A stretch of 64,000 nt of DNA from Novilysobacter_A longmucuonensis (GTDB lineage Bacteria > Pseudomonadota > Gammaproteobacteria > Xanthomonadales > Xanthomonadaceae): NCBI RefSeq assembly GCF_046600735.1, contig NZ_JBJMAW010000003.1, positions 62,001 through 126,000 of the forward strand. Direction: 5' to 3'. The translations under genes and the position numbers were made by a program. Below are positions 8,041-17,700 of the stretch, in pieces. Position 1 is the first letter of the stretch, and each line of letters begins with the position of its first letter. The notes beneath the pieces are model-generated. The model saw only the letters and a program-made list of their open reading frames with translations. It did no database searches and was not told the origin of the DNA.

Positions 8041-9444
8041 ATGGCTCAATATCAATCCTTCCCCGGCGCCGCTGGCGACTCGCGCACCTTCGACAAGCTC
8101 AAGGCGTTGCGCCTGCCGAGCCTGGACGGGCGGTCGTTCCTGGATGTCGGCTGCAACGAGGGCTTCTTCTGCGGTTTTGCCCACTTCCAGGGCGCCACGC
8201 GCGCGGTGGGTATCGACCACTCCGAGCTGTTCATCGGCCGGGCCCGGCAACGCTTCGCCGGCTGCGAGTTCCACCGGCAGGGCTGGGAGACGCTGCCGCA
8301 GGGGCCGTTCGACGTGATCCTGCTGGCCTCGGCGCTGCACTATGCCGAGGACCAGCCCGCGCTGATCCGGTCGCTGGTCGAGCGCCTGTCGGCCGACGGG
8401 ACGCTGGTGCTGGAGTTGGGCATTGTCTCCTCGCTCAAGGCCGAGTGGACCCGGGTCCAGCGCGGCATCGACGAGCGGCTGTTCCCGAGCATGCCGATGC
8501 TGCGAGAGGTGCTGGCCGACTACGCGTGGAAATGGATGGGGCCGAGCATTGCCCAGGCCGGTGACCCGGTCGCCCGCCACGTCATCCACATCAGCCGGCG
8601 GCGCCCGGTGGCCTACCTGCTGATGCAGCCGCCGGCTTTCGGCAAAAGCAGCATCGCATCAAGCCTGTTCGTTCCGGCGGGTGTGCCGGTGGTCTCGGGC
8701 GACCAGCAGATCGGCCTGGTGGCGCGGGGCAAGGCCACGGCGGCGGAGTACTTGGAGAGCCTGATCCGGGAGGACTACTCGCCCTTCAGCATCGACCAGA
8801 CCATCCAGCGCATCTTCGATGCGGGCTTGGCCGGTGATCTGGTGAAGCTGTGGCTGGGCGGGGAGGATGGGAGCGCGTGCAAGGGCGACGTCGCGCTCGA
8901 CGTCTACGTACCGGCGCAATATCACGCGGTGGTCGAGCGGCGATTGGAGGAGCTCGGCTACCTGCCGGTGCAGCTGCGATGGGAGCGGGTGGGTCCGGGG
9001 CCGTTGCCTCAGGCGGTGATGAACGAGCGGGCCGAGGCGTTTTACCTGTCGCTGGGCGAAGCGCCGCCAGGCAGTGGGGCCGATCTCGACGTCCGGGCCG
9101 AGCGCCGCCCCGCGGGCTTCGTCGACGAGCTCTCGGTGCGCGATGGCGAACTGGTGATCCGCGGCTGGGCGGTGGACGCCAGTGGCGCCCTGCCCGGGCG
9201 ACTGGCGGTGAGGATCGGGCAGCGCACGGTGCATCTCGACAAGCTCGACAAGCAACTGCGGCCCGATGTGCAGCGTCACCTGGACCTGCCGCACGCGCTG
9301 GTCGGCTACCGCGCAACACTGGACGAGCCTGGCATCAGGACGGTGGCCGATCTTGGCGAGGGCTTCAAGGTGTTCGTCCCCGGCGGCGTCACGTTCCAGC
9401 TGGCCGGGCCGGTGGCCGACATCTTCAGCGCTGCGAAGCAGTAG
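8041..9444 (+). CDS. SAM methyltransferase with P-loop-like middle region and Wzt-like C-terminal domain
   Basis: A 467-residue cytoplasmic protein in three parts. Residues about 1-180 are a class I methyltransferase (motif I FLDVGCNEGFF, post-I VGIDHS, and ILLASALHY). Residues about 190-340 contain LLMQPPAFGKSSIASSLF, similar to a degenerate Walker A (GKSS at 201-204), and could be a small kinase-like domain. Residues about 355-467 match the C-terminus of Wzt (LVIRGWAVDASGALPG, LRPDVQRHLDL, VGYRATL). Methyltransferase-kinase proteins such as WbdD terminate O9a chains, so a chain-capping role is a reasonable inference. Starts 50 bases after wzt. The middle domain assignment is weak. Confidence 0.8.
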   Translation: MAQYQSFPGAAGDSRTFDKLKALRLPSLDGRSFLDVGCNEGFFCGFAHFQGATRAVGIDHSELFIGRARQRFAGCEFHRQGWETLPQGPFDVILLASALHYAEDQPALIRSLVERLSADGTLVLELGIVSSLKAEWTRVQRGIDERLFPSMPMLREVLADYAWKWMGPSIAQAGDPVARHVIHISRRRPVAYLLMQPPAFGKSSIASSLFVPAGVPVVSGDQQIGLVARGKATAAEYLESLIREDYSPFSIDQTIQRIFDAGLAGDLVKLWLGGEDGSACKGDVALDVYVPAQYHAVVERRLEELGYLPVQLRWERVGPGPLPQAVMNERAEAFYLSLGEAPPGSGADLDVRAERRPAGFVDELSVRDGELVIRGWAVDASGALPGRLAVRIGQRTVHLDKLDKQLRPDVQRHLDLPHALVGYRATLDEPGIRTVADLGEGFKVFVPGGVTFQLAGPVADIFSAAKQ

Positions 9445-9497
9445 CTTTTCCTTGCAACGGATGCCGCAACGATCGGCGGCAATCCATTTCAGACTCC

Positions 9498-12400
9498 ATG
9501 TCAGACTCAATGGCGATGACGATGGCCACGCTTTCGACGACAAGGAACTTCCTGGCGAGGCTGCTGGGCAGGCGTGCGGGCGCCTCCGCCCAGGTCGCGC
9601 CGAATCCCCGGGTCGTCGCACTTGAAGCCACCGGAGTCTTCGACCGGACACGCTATCTCCAGCAGTACCCGGACGTGGCCGACAGCGGCGCCGATCCGCT
9701 GGTGCACTACGCCGAGCGCGGCGGGCTGGAGGGCCGCAGCCCGTGCGAATACTTCGACGGCGCCTATTACCTGGCCACCAACCCCGATGTCGCCGCGGCC
9801 GGCACCAATCCGCTGCTTCATTTCTGCGAGTTCGGCTGGCGGGAATCCAGACACCCCACACGGGAGTTCGATGTCGACTGGTACGCGGCGACCCACCTGG
9901 GCGACAGCGCCGGTGTCTTGAACCCGCTGATCCATTACCTGACGACCGGCCGCGCGAGGGGCTTGCAGGTCCGAGCGGTGCTGGAGCCGAGGGTCCAGGA
10001 AATCTACCAGTCGGGCGCATTCGACCCGGACTATTACCTGGCCAACTGCCCGGGCGCCGCGGACTCGGGCATGGACCCGGCCGACCACTATCTGAAGCAC
10101 GGCGCCGCGCAGGGCTGCAACCCCTCGCCGATGTTCAACACCCGGTATTACCTGAAGAACAACACCGACGTGGCCCGGGCCGGCTTCAATCCGTTGCTGC
10201 ACTTCTGCCGAAGCGGCTGGAAGGAACTGCGCAACCCCAGCGCGCAGTTCGATGTCTGGTGGTACTGGTCCACCCATATGGATCCCGCCTGCGACATGCA
10301 CAATCCGCTGGCGCACTACCGGGCCACGGGCGCGGCGCTGGGCCTGGACACCCGCCCACCGGCGCCGCCACCGCAGCTGCCGGGCAGCGGCCACCGCCAC
10401 CCGGCTGGCGCGGCGGTCAGGCGGGTGTGCCTGTATGCCGGTTACGACCCCGATGGCGTCATCGACGAGCATGTCGTCGACTACCTGCGTGAACTGAGCC
10501 GGCACGCCGACGTGTACTACCTGGCCGATTGCGATATGCAGCCGGGCGAGCTGGACAAGATCGCCGACTACACCCGGGCGGCGTGGGCCGAGCGCCATGG
10601 CGAGTACGACTTCGGCTCGTATTCGCGGCTGGCCAGGCAGAAGGTCGGCTGGGACGAGATCGAGCGATACGACGAGCTGATCCTCGCCAACGACAGCTGC
10701 TACCTGCTGCGCGACCTGCAGCACGTGTTTTCAAAAATGGACCAGCGGGCCTGCGACTGGTGGGGCATGCAGGCGACCAAGGGCATCGCCGCCACCCGCC
10801 ACAACCCCCGCAACCGCTTCCTGGAGCCGATCCCGGTGGACACGGTGCGCAGCGCGTTGCTGGGCGGCTTCGAGCGTGAGTACTGCTACGACTTCCTGGT
10901 CGGGTCCTACTTCGTGGTGTACCGGCGGCCGGTGATCGGGGATGCACAATTCCGTCGCCTGCTCGATACCGTGGTCGCGCAGGAGTCCAAGCGCACCCTC
11001 ATCCTGAAGTACGAGATCGGCCTGACCCGTTACCTGATTGCCAAGGGCTTCGCCTTCGACACGTTTGTCGAGTACCTGTATCCATTCCATCCGATCTACA
11101 GCAACTGGTACTTCAGGCTGCTGGAGGAGGGTTTCCCGTTCCTGAAGCGGTACTTCCTGTCGGATAACCACTATCGGGTGCCGGCACTGGCCGACTGGAA
11201 GGCGCGGATCCTGCGCAAGGTGCCCGGTGCCGACGTCGACCGGATCGGCCGCAACCTGGAGCGTGTCACTGACCCCGACAAGCTGCATGCCAGCCTCAAT
11301 GTCGGCACCGCGCGGGCGTTTTCCGATGAGGCCGATGACGTGGTGCCCGAGGAGCTGCTGGACAACCAGCAGTTTCTCGCCGCCGACCAGCGCAGCCCCA
11401 AGTATGGCGACTGGTGGGCGTTCCCGGTATGCGCCTTCACCGGGGTGTTCTCAGGCAATGAGCGGGCGCTGTTCGAGCACGTGAAGGACGACCCGGCGAT
11501 CCGCAAGATCGTGCTGTCCCGGGGCCAGCCGGTGGCGGTGGACGGCAGCAACGTCGAGGTCGTGCCGCTGCAGAGCCCTCGCGGCCAGTACCTGCTGATG
11601 CGCTCGGGCAACATCTTCATCAAGCACAGCCCGACCCGCAACCTGCTGTTCCCGGTGGCGGGCGAGCTGCACAACCTGATCAACCTGTGGCACGGCATTC
11701 CGTTCAAGCGCATCGGCTATGCCTCGCTGGACATGCAGGACAATCGCCGCGCCATCGCGCGCGAACACCTGAAGTGCCGCGCGGTGATCAGTTCCTCCAA
11801 GGTCGACAGCATGGCCATGGCCAGCGCGTTCTACCCGCTGTCCTTCGGTGAGGTCTGGCCGACCGGGCTGCCGCGCAACGACTTCATCCTGCGCGATCTT
11901 GAGCGCCTTCCCCAGGACCTGAAAGCCGAGAGCGCGCGACTGGAGGCGATGCTGGACGGCCGCAAGCTGGTGCTGTTCATGCCGACGTTCCGCAACGGAC
12001 AGGAGGACGGCTACTACCATTTCACCGAACGCGAGATCGACCAGCTCGATGACTGGCTCAAGCGCAACGACGCAGTGCTCGGGCTTCGCGAACACATGGC
12101 CGACAGCGCCCGCACCTATACGCGGCTGTTGTCCCGGCTGTCGCCGCTGGACCTGGCCGATGCGCATTTCCCCAACGTCGAGATCCTCTACCGCGTCTCC
12201 TCGGCGCTGATCACCGACTATTCGAGCAGCTTCATCGACTACATGCTGACCGGTAAGCCGGCCATCAGCTTCGCCTACGACTACGACCTCTACCGAAGCA
12301 TCGAGCGCGGCGCGTTCTACGACCTCGACTTCGTCTTCCCGGGGCCGGTGTGCTACTCCTTTGCGCAGTTGAGCCAGGCGCTGGAATCGCTGTTCGAACC

Positions 12401-12554
12401 GCGCTCGCCGGTGCAGGCCGCCACCCTGGAGTGGAAGCGCCGGATGTTCTTCGACCACCTCGATGACGGCAGTTCGGCGCGTGTCGCCGACCGGGTCAAG
12501 CAGCTCACCGACCTGCACGGGCTCGGCCAACAGAACATCGCGATAGGCATCTGA
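9498..12554 (+). CDS. Three-part glycopolymer synthase: repeat region, RgpF-like domain, CDP-glycerol glycerophosphotransferase domain
   Basis: About 1018 residues. Residues ~40-285 hold six copies of a ~35-40-residue repeat (YLQQYPDVADSGADPLVHY, YLATNPDVAAAGTNPLLHF and so on), in two triads. Residues ~305-600 resemble the rhamnan-synthesis F (RgpF) family: HADVYYLADCD, EYDFGSYSRL, ELILANDSCYLL, DWWGMQAT. Residues ~640-1010 match TagF-type CDP-glycerol glycerophosphotransferases: LWHGIPFKRIG, LFMPTFRNGQ, ALITDYSSSFIDYMLTGKP. It probably transfers glycerol-phosphate, and perhaps a sugar, to the growing polymer. The start is uncertain: ATG 9498 is the first in frame after the preceding gene, with others at 9510, 9516 and 9522, and no clear Shine-Dalgarno. 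The stop overlaps the TagD-like start (TGATG). Confidence 0.85.
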   Translation: MSDSMAMTMATLSTTRNFLARLLGRRAGASAQVAPNPRVVALEATGVFDRTRYLQQYPDVADSGADPLVHYAERGGLEGRSPCEYFDGAYYLATNPDVAAAGTNPLLHFCEFGWRESRHPTREFDVDWYAATHLGDSAGVLNPLIHYLTTGRARGLQVRAVLEPRVQEIYQSGAFDPDYYLANCPGAADSGMDPADHYLKHGAAQGCNPSPMFNTRYYLKNNTDVARAGFNPLLHFCRSGWKELRNPSAQFDVWWYWSTHMDPACDMHNPLAHYRATGAALGLDTRPPAPPPQLPGSGHRHPAGAAVRRVCLYAGYDPDGVIDEHVVDYLRELSRHADVYYLADCDMQPGELDKIADYTRAAWAERHGEYDFGSYSRLARQKVGWDEIERYDELILANDSCYLLRDLQHVFSKMDQRACDWWGMQATKGIAATRHNPRNRFLEPIPVDTVRSALLGGFEREYCYDFLVGSYFVVYRRPVIGDAQFRRLLDTVVAQESKRTLILKYEIGLTRYLIAKGFAFDTFVEYLYPFHPIYSNWYFRLLEEGFPFLKRYFLSDNHYRVPALADWKARILRKVPGADVDRIGRNLERVTDPDKLHASLNVGTARAFSDEADDVVPEELLDNQQFLAADQRSPKYGDWWAFPVCAFTGVFSGNERALFEHVKDDPAIRKIVLSRGQPVAVDGSNVEVVPLQSPRGQYLLMRSGNIFIKHSPTRNLLFPVAGELHNLINLWHGIPFKRIGYASLDMQDNRRAIAREHLKCRAVISSSKVDSMAMASAFYPLSFGEVWPTGLPRNDFILRDLERLPQDLKAESARLEAMLDGRKLVLFMPTFRNGQEDGYYHFTEREIDQLDDWLKRNDAVLGLREHMADSARTYTRLLSRLSPLDLADAHFPNVEILYRVSSALITDYSSSFIDYMLTGKPAISFAYDYDLYRSIERGAFYDLDFVFPGPVCYSFAQLSQALESLFEPRSPVQAATLEWKRRMFFDHLDDGSSARVADRVKQLTDLHGLGQQNIAIGI

Positions 12555-12964
12555 TGAAGACGATCATTACCTACGGCACCTTCGACATCCTCCACGCTGG
12601 GCACATCAACCTGCTGCGGCGCGCCCGCGAGTGCGGCGACCGCCTGGTGGTCGGGCTGTCGTCGGACGAATTCAACCAGTGCAAGCACAAGTCCTCGCTG
12701 CTCAACTACGACAACCGCAAGGCGGTGCTCGAGGCGATCAGGTTTGTCGATGTGGTGTTTCCCGAACAGTCCTGGGAGCAGAAGGCCGACGATATCCGCC
12801 GGTACCACGCCGACGTATTCGTCATGGGTCACGACTGGCTGGGGAAGTTCGACTTCCTGTCGGAGCTGTGCGAAGTGAAATACCTGCCGCGCACCCCGGA
12901 GATATCCACCACCGAGATCCGCCAGTCGCTGGGTGCGGTCGTGCATCAGGTGAAGCATGTCTGA
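12554..12964 (+). CDS. tagD: Glycerol-3-phosphate cytidylyltransferase (TagD-like)
   Basis: Makes CDP-glycerol from CTP and glycerol-3-phosphate. The 136-residue protein is the usual length and has the nucleotidyltransferase signatures YGTFDILHAGH near the N-terminus, GLSSDEFN, FVMGHDWLGKFDFL and the closing RTPEISTTEI, equivalent to the RTxGISTT motif of Bacillus TagD. The gene overlaps the end of the protein with the glycerophosphotransferase domain, so donor synthesis and use are encoded back to back. Such a pair is classic for teichoic acid in Gram-positives and is known from a few Gram-negative capsules. The symbol is given by homology only. Confidence 0.94.
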   Translation: MKTIITYGTFDILHAGHINLLRRARECGDRLVVGLSSDEFNQCKHKSSLLNYDNRKAVLEAIRFVDVVFPEQSWEQKADDIRRYHADVFVMGHDWLGKFDFLSELCEVKYLPRTPEISTTEIRQSLGAVVHQVKHV

Positions 12965-13063
12965 GCGGGCTCGGCGGCCCGCATTGGAGCCCGTGGCAGG
13001 CAAGACCGAGCAGGCTGCCCGGCTGGATCCTCAGCCGGCCCGCACCGGCGCGGAGTGCACGCC

Positions 13064-14695
13064 ATGCAGCTGATCGTGCTCGGCATGCACCGGTCCGGCA
13101 CGTCGGTGCTTGCGCGGCTGCTCAATCTGATGGGCGCCTACTTCGGCCCCGAAGGCATCAGCACCGGCGCCATGGACGAGAATCCAAAGGGCTTTTGGGA
13201 GCGGCGCGACGTCAGGAAGCTCAACGACTGGGTGTTGCACCAGGCCGGTTGCGACTGGAACCGCGTACACCGCTTCGAGCTGTCCAGGCTCGATGATGCG
13301 GTGCTGGAGGAGTTCCACGACCGCGCCGGCCAACTGGTGCTGGAGATGGACGCCCATCGGCCCTGGCTGATGAAGGAGCCGCGGCTGTGCCTGCTGTTTC
13401 CGCTCTGGCGGCGGGTGCTCGAGGTGCCGGTCTGCATCCATATTTTCCGCCACCCGGTCGAGGTGGCATCCAGCCTGCTCAAGCGCAATGCCATCCCCAT
13501 GGATGCCGGGCTCGCGTTGTGGGAGACCTATGTCGGTCACGGGCTGCGGGCGGCGGCGGGCCTGCCGGCGCTGGGCGTGTCGCACCGCCGCCTGATGCAG
13601 GACCCGGTGGGGGAGGTCGGGCAGCTGCTGGATGGACTGAAGGCCGGGGGAGTGTCCGGCTTGCGCATGCCGGCCGAGCGGGAGATAGCCGCGTTCGTGC
13701 GGCAGGGCCTGTATCGCGAGCGCGGCACGCGACAGGATCTCGGCGAGCACACCGACGCGCCGCAGACCCGCCTTTTCGAGCGCCTGCAGTCGGGCGACCT
13801 GTCCGCGCCGGCGCAGCCCCTGTCAAAAACGGCCAGCGACTCGCTGGCGCGTTACGAGGCCGGCCTGGACCCGGCGCCCACGCGGAAAAAGCCGGAGGAA
13901 CCAATGCAGGCCAAGCTGCACAGTGAGTCGGCTGCCAAGGAGCGCCCGTTGCAAACGTCCACCGCGCACGACCCCGCGCCGCAGTCCGACGAGATCCACC
14001 AACTGCGCCACGCCCTGCGTATCGCGCAGCGCGCGGTACAGACCCGCTTCGACGAGATCGAGAAGCTGACCGGGCTGCTGATCAGCCGCGAGCACGAAGT
14101 GCAGCGCCTGGGGGATCAGTACCGCGAGGCGCTCGCGGAGCTGCAACGCACCAGCAAGGAACACCGGCTGCAAGCCGGCCGGTCCAGTGCACGGCTGGCT
14201 GCCGAGGCCGACAGGGCCGCGCGCTTCGAGCAACGTGCGCGAGACCACGCGGCGCAAGCCGAGCAGTTGCATCAGCAACTGGCGGGAATGCAAACTCAGC
14301 AGGCGCAGCTGCAACAGCAGCTTGCGGACATCAGGCGCAGCCTGGGCTGGCGAATGACCCGGCCGCTGCGGATGCTCGCCCGGCGGCTTCGTAGCCCGCG
14401 TGGTGCGGCCGGGATCGCCGCCGCCGACCTCGAAGCAATCCAGCACTCGCAATGGTTTGATGGGGCCTGGTACACCCAGCGATATCCCGATGTCGTCGCG
14501 AGCGGAATCGAGCCGGCCCGGCACTACCTGCAGCATGGTGCCAGCGAAGGCCGGTCCCCCGGGCCGGGCTTCGACACCGGTTTCTATCTGCGCACGTATC
14601 CCGACGTCGCCAGGTCCGGGGTCAACCCCCTGTTGCACTTCATCAGGCACGGCCAGGAAGAAGGGCGCGTGCCCCGATCCGCCGAGCAGGACTGA
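13064..14695 (+). CDS. Sulfotransferase-like P-loop protein with coiled coil and two docking-like repeats
   Basis: About 543 residues. The N-terminus has the sulfotransferase 5'-phosphosulfate loop form GMHRSGTSVLARLL (residues 7-20) and a later HIFRHPVEVASSLLKR that fits the 3'-phosphate-binding segment, so PAPS-dependent sulfation of the polymer is plausible. A charged Gln/Glu/Arg-rich stretch around residues 310-430 should form a coiled coil. The C-terminus (about 470-535) has two YPDV repeats (WYTQRYPDVVASGIEP and YLRTYPDVARSGVNPLLHF) like those in the genes on both sides. ATG 13064 was chosen because MQLIVLGMHRSGTS is a typical start and CGGAG lies 9 bases upstream; a GTG at 13055 is also possible. 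No sulfate-activation genes are in the window. Confidence 0.8.
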   Translation: MQLIVLGMHRSGTSVLARLLNLMGAYFGPEGISTGAMDENPKGFWERRDVRKLNDWVLHQAGCDWNRVHRFELSRLDDAVLEEFHDRAGQLVLEMDAHRPWLMKEPRLCLLFPLWRRVLEVPVCIHIFRHPVEVASSLLKRNAIPMDAGLALWETYVGHGLRAAAGLPALGVSHRRLMQDPVGEVGQLLDGLKAGGVSGLRMPAEREIAAFVRQGLYRERGTRQDLGEHTDAPQTRLFERLQSGDLSAPAQPLSKTASDSLARYEAGLDPAPTRKKPEEPMQAKLHSESAAKERPLQTSTAHDPAPQSDEIHQLRHALRIAQRAVQTRFDEIEKLTGLLISREHEVQRLGDQYREALAELQRTSKEHRLQAGRSSARLAAEADRAARFEQRARDHAAQAEQLHQQLAGMQTQQAQLQQQLADIRRSLGWRMTRPLRMLARRLRSPRGAAGIAAADLEAIQHSQWFDGAWYTQRYPDVVASGIEPARHYLQHGASEGRSPGPGFDTGFYLRTYPDVARSGVNPLLHFIRHGQEEGRVPRSAEQD

Positions 14696-14702
14696 CCAGG
14701 CG

Positions 14703-17700
14703 ATGGGTTCGCTGGCGGGAGAAATTCTTCTGATCGAAGGCTCGGGCCTGTTCGATCGCGACTGGTACCTGGACCAGTATCCGGACGTCGCCGCGCTGAA
14801 GCTCGATCCCGTCGAGCACTATCTGCGCTGGGGCGCGCTGCTGCGCCGCGATCCGAGCCTGGACTTCGACACGCTGTTCTACCTGCAGACCCACCCGGAT
14901 GTCGCAGCGAAGGGGATCAACCCGCTGCTCCACTACATCCGATACGGGCGGCAGGAACGGCGCAGGATCCTCGCGCACCGCCCGCGTCAACAGACGCCCG
15001 CGGAGTACTTTCGTGCGATCGCCAGCCGCACCCTGAAAGGGGAGCCCCAAGGCGTGCTGGACCAGTTCGACCGGGCGGCCCAGTTGCGTTTCCTGGACCA
15101 GGTCTACCTGGCATCCAAGTCGCAGCTCATGGAGCATTCCGAGGTCAGCATCGTGATGCCGACTTACAACCGGGGTGCGACGGTTGGCCGCGCGATCGAT
15201 TCGGTGCTCCGGCAGACCCATGAAGAATGGGAACTACTGATCGTCGATGACGGCAGCTCGGACGACACGGTGGCGATCGCCCGGTCCTATGCGTCAGACC
15301 CCAGGATCACGCTACTGGAGCAGGAGCATGCCGGCGTCAGCGCGGCGCGCAACCTGGGGCTGCGCCACGCCCGCGGCAGCCTGATGTTCTACCTGGATTC
15401 GGACAACCGGTGGAGCCACAAGTACCTGCAGGCCATGGTCGCGTACCTCAACCTGACCGGGCGCGAGAGCGGCTACAGCGCGATCTCGCTGGAGGACGAC
15501 ACCGGCACCGTGATCGGCTACCGCGGCGAGCCGTTCAGATGGAACGCCTGCCTCAGGGGCAACTACGTCGACCTGAATGCCTTCTGCCATACCCGCCGGC
15601 TGTACGAAACGTTCGGTGGCTTCGATGAAGGCCTGCGCCGGATGGTGGATTGGGACCTGATCCTGCGCTATTCGAAATCCCATCGGCCGGCCTACGCGCC
15701 GTTCGTGGGCTGCCACTACTCCAATTCGGCCAGCGATGCCTCCCGCATCTCGGTCTCGCAGCCAATCGCCTACCGCAGCGTGGTCCGGACCAAGAACCGC
15801 CTGGGGACCGACGACCGCACCGCCATCGCCAAGCGGCTTCGGCTGAAGTTTGCGATCAAGATTGCGGCGCCCTACGAGAAGCGGCACGAGTGGGGCGACT
15901 ACCATTTCGCCGACTCGCTGAAGTCCGCACTCGAAGCGCTCGGCCACGTGGTGGATATCGACTTCCGTGGCCACTGGTACGACCGCCCGGTCAAGCACGA
16001 TCACGTGGTCATCGTGCTGCGCGGCCTGACTGCGTACGAACCTCGGCTGGGCCACATCAACCTGATGTGGAACATCAGTCATCCCGATCAGGTGTCCTAC
16101 GACGAATACGACGCCTACGACAGGGTCTATGTGGCATCGCCTTCGTTCCCCGCGCTGCTTGCGCAGGTGGTGAAGGCGCCGGTCGCCGCGCTGCTGCAGT
16201 GCGCCGATCCGGATCGCTTCGCGTTGGTGGAAGGCAGCGACAGCGGCGCCGAGGTGCTGTTCGTCGGCAACTCGCGCAACCAGTACCGACCCATGGTGCG
16301 CTGGGCCGGTGAGGCCGGACTGGAGCCCGTCGTCCACGGGACCCGCTGGGCGCAGTTCATCGGCGCCGAAAAGGTGCGCAGCGAGCACATCGACAATCGC
16401 GAATTGGCGCGGCACTACGCCGGCAGTTCGGTGGTGCTCAACGACCACTGGGAATCGATGCGTGATTTCGGCTTCATCTCCAACCGCGTGTTCGACGTGT
16501 TGTGCTGCGGAGGATCGCTGATCTCCGACCGGATGGCGGCGATCGACGCCGTCTTCGGGCCGGCGGTGACCCAGGTGGACGGTCCGGTGGAGCTGGCCGC
16601 CGCGGTCGGTCGACTCGGGACCGGTGCTGCCGACCGCACCGGGCGCGCGCGCATGGCCGCGCACGTGGCGGCCGATCACTCCTTCGATGCGCGCGCGCGG
16701 GTGATCTGCAATGACGTGCTGGGCCACCTGGGCATGCCACCGGTGCACCCGGCCGGCGATGCCGCCGCAGCCGACGGGTCGCCCCGCCCGACGGTCGGCA
16801 TCCTGATGCAGCTCAGCCGGCTGGGGCCCACGAGTACCGGATTCATCAGGGGCATCGCGCCATTGACCAGCGACGCGGCGCAGGCAAGCCTGCGGATGTG
16901 CGTGCTGGACGGCGTCGAGGATCCCCGCCTGGACGACTGCGATGTCTGCATCGTGCAGCGCGTCGCGGTGGCCGACCTGGAACACGCCGTGCTGCTGCTG
17001 GAGCGGCTGAAGCGACGCGGTGCCGCGCTGGTGGTGGACACCGACGATGCGTTCTCGTTGCTGCCGCAGTCGCACGCCGAATGGGGTGCGTACCAGGCCC
17101 GCGACGCGGCGCTGCGCTACCTGATGCGGCATGCCGACCAGGTCTGGTTTTCCACCGCGGCGCTGAAGCGGGTCTACGCCGAGGATGCGCCCGCCGGCCT
17201 GGTGGTCGGCAACGACCTCGATCCACGGATCTGGCGCGACTATCGCAAACCCGCTGCCGCGCCGCTGAGCGGCGAGGTGGTCAGGATGCTCTACATGGGC
17301 ACCTTCACCCACGATTCGGATTTCGCCCTGATCGTCCCGGCGCTGGACGAGCTCCACCGCGACCACGCCGGGGCGTTCGAGGTCACGCTGGTGGGAGCGG
17401 TCAGGGCACCGCCGGCGCGTCCCTGGCTGAAGGTACTCAATCCGACGTCCAGGGACTTCGCCTACCCTCGCTTTGCGCGCTGGCTGTCGCAGCAGGGGCC
17501 CTTCGATGTCGGGCTTGCTCCGCTGGAGGACACCGCATTCAATGTCTGCAAGTCGGACGTGAAGTTCCTCGACTATTCGGCGCTGGGCCTGGTGTCGATC
17601 CTGTCGGAGGTGCCGGCGTATTCCGGCGACGCCAGGACCGAGGAGCTGGCGGTCCTGGTGGAAAACAGCACCGAGCACTGGCACCGGGCGCTCGAGGATC

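Noticed and set aside
8850..9497. Upstream extension of the 1018-residue protein into the methyltransferase gene
   Set aside because: The frame is open, but the sequence is Arg/Gly/Ala-rich noise antagonistic to the real methyltransferase frame; the protein-like sequence begins at MSDSM near 9498.
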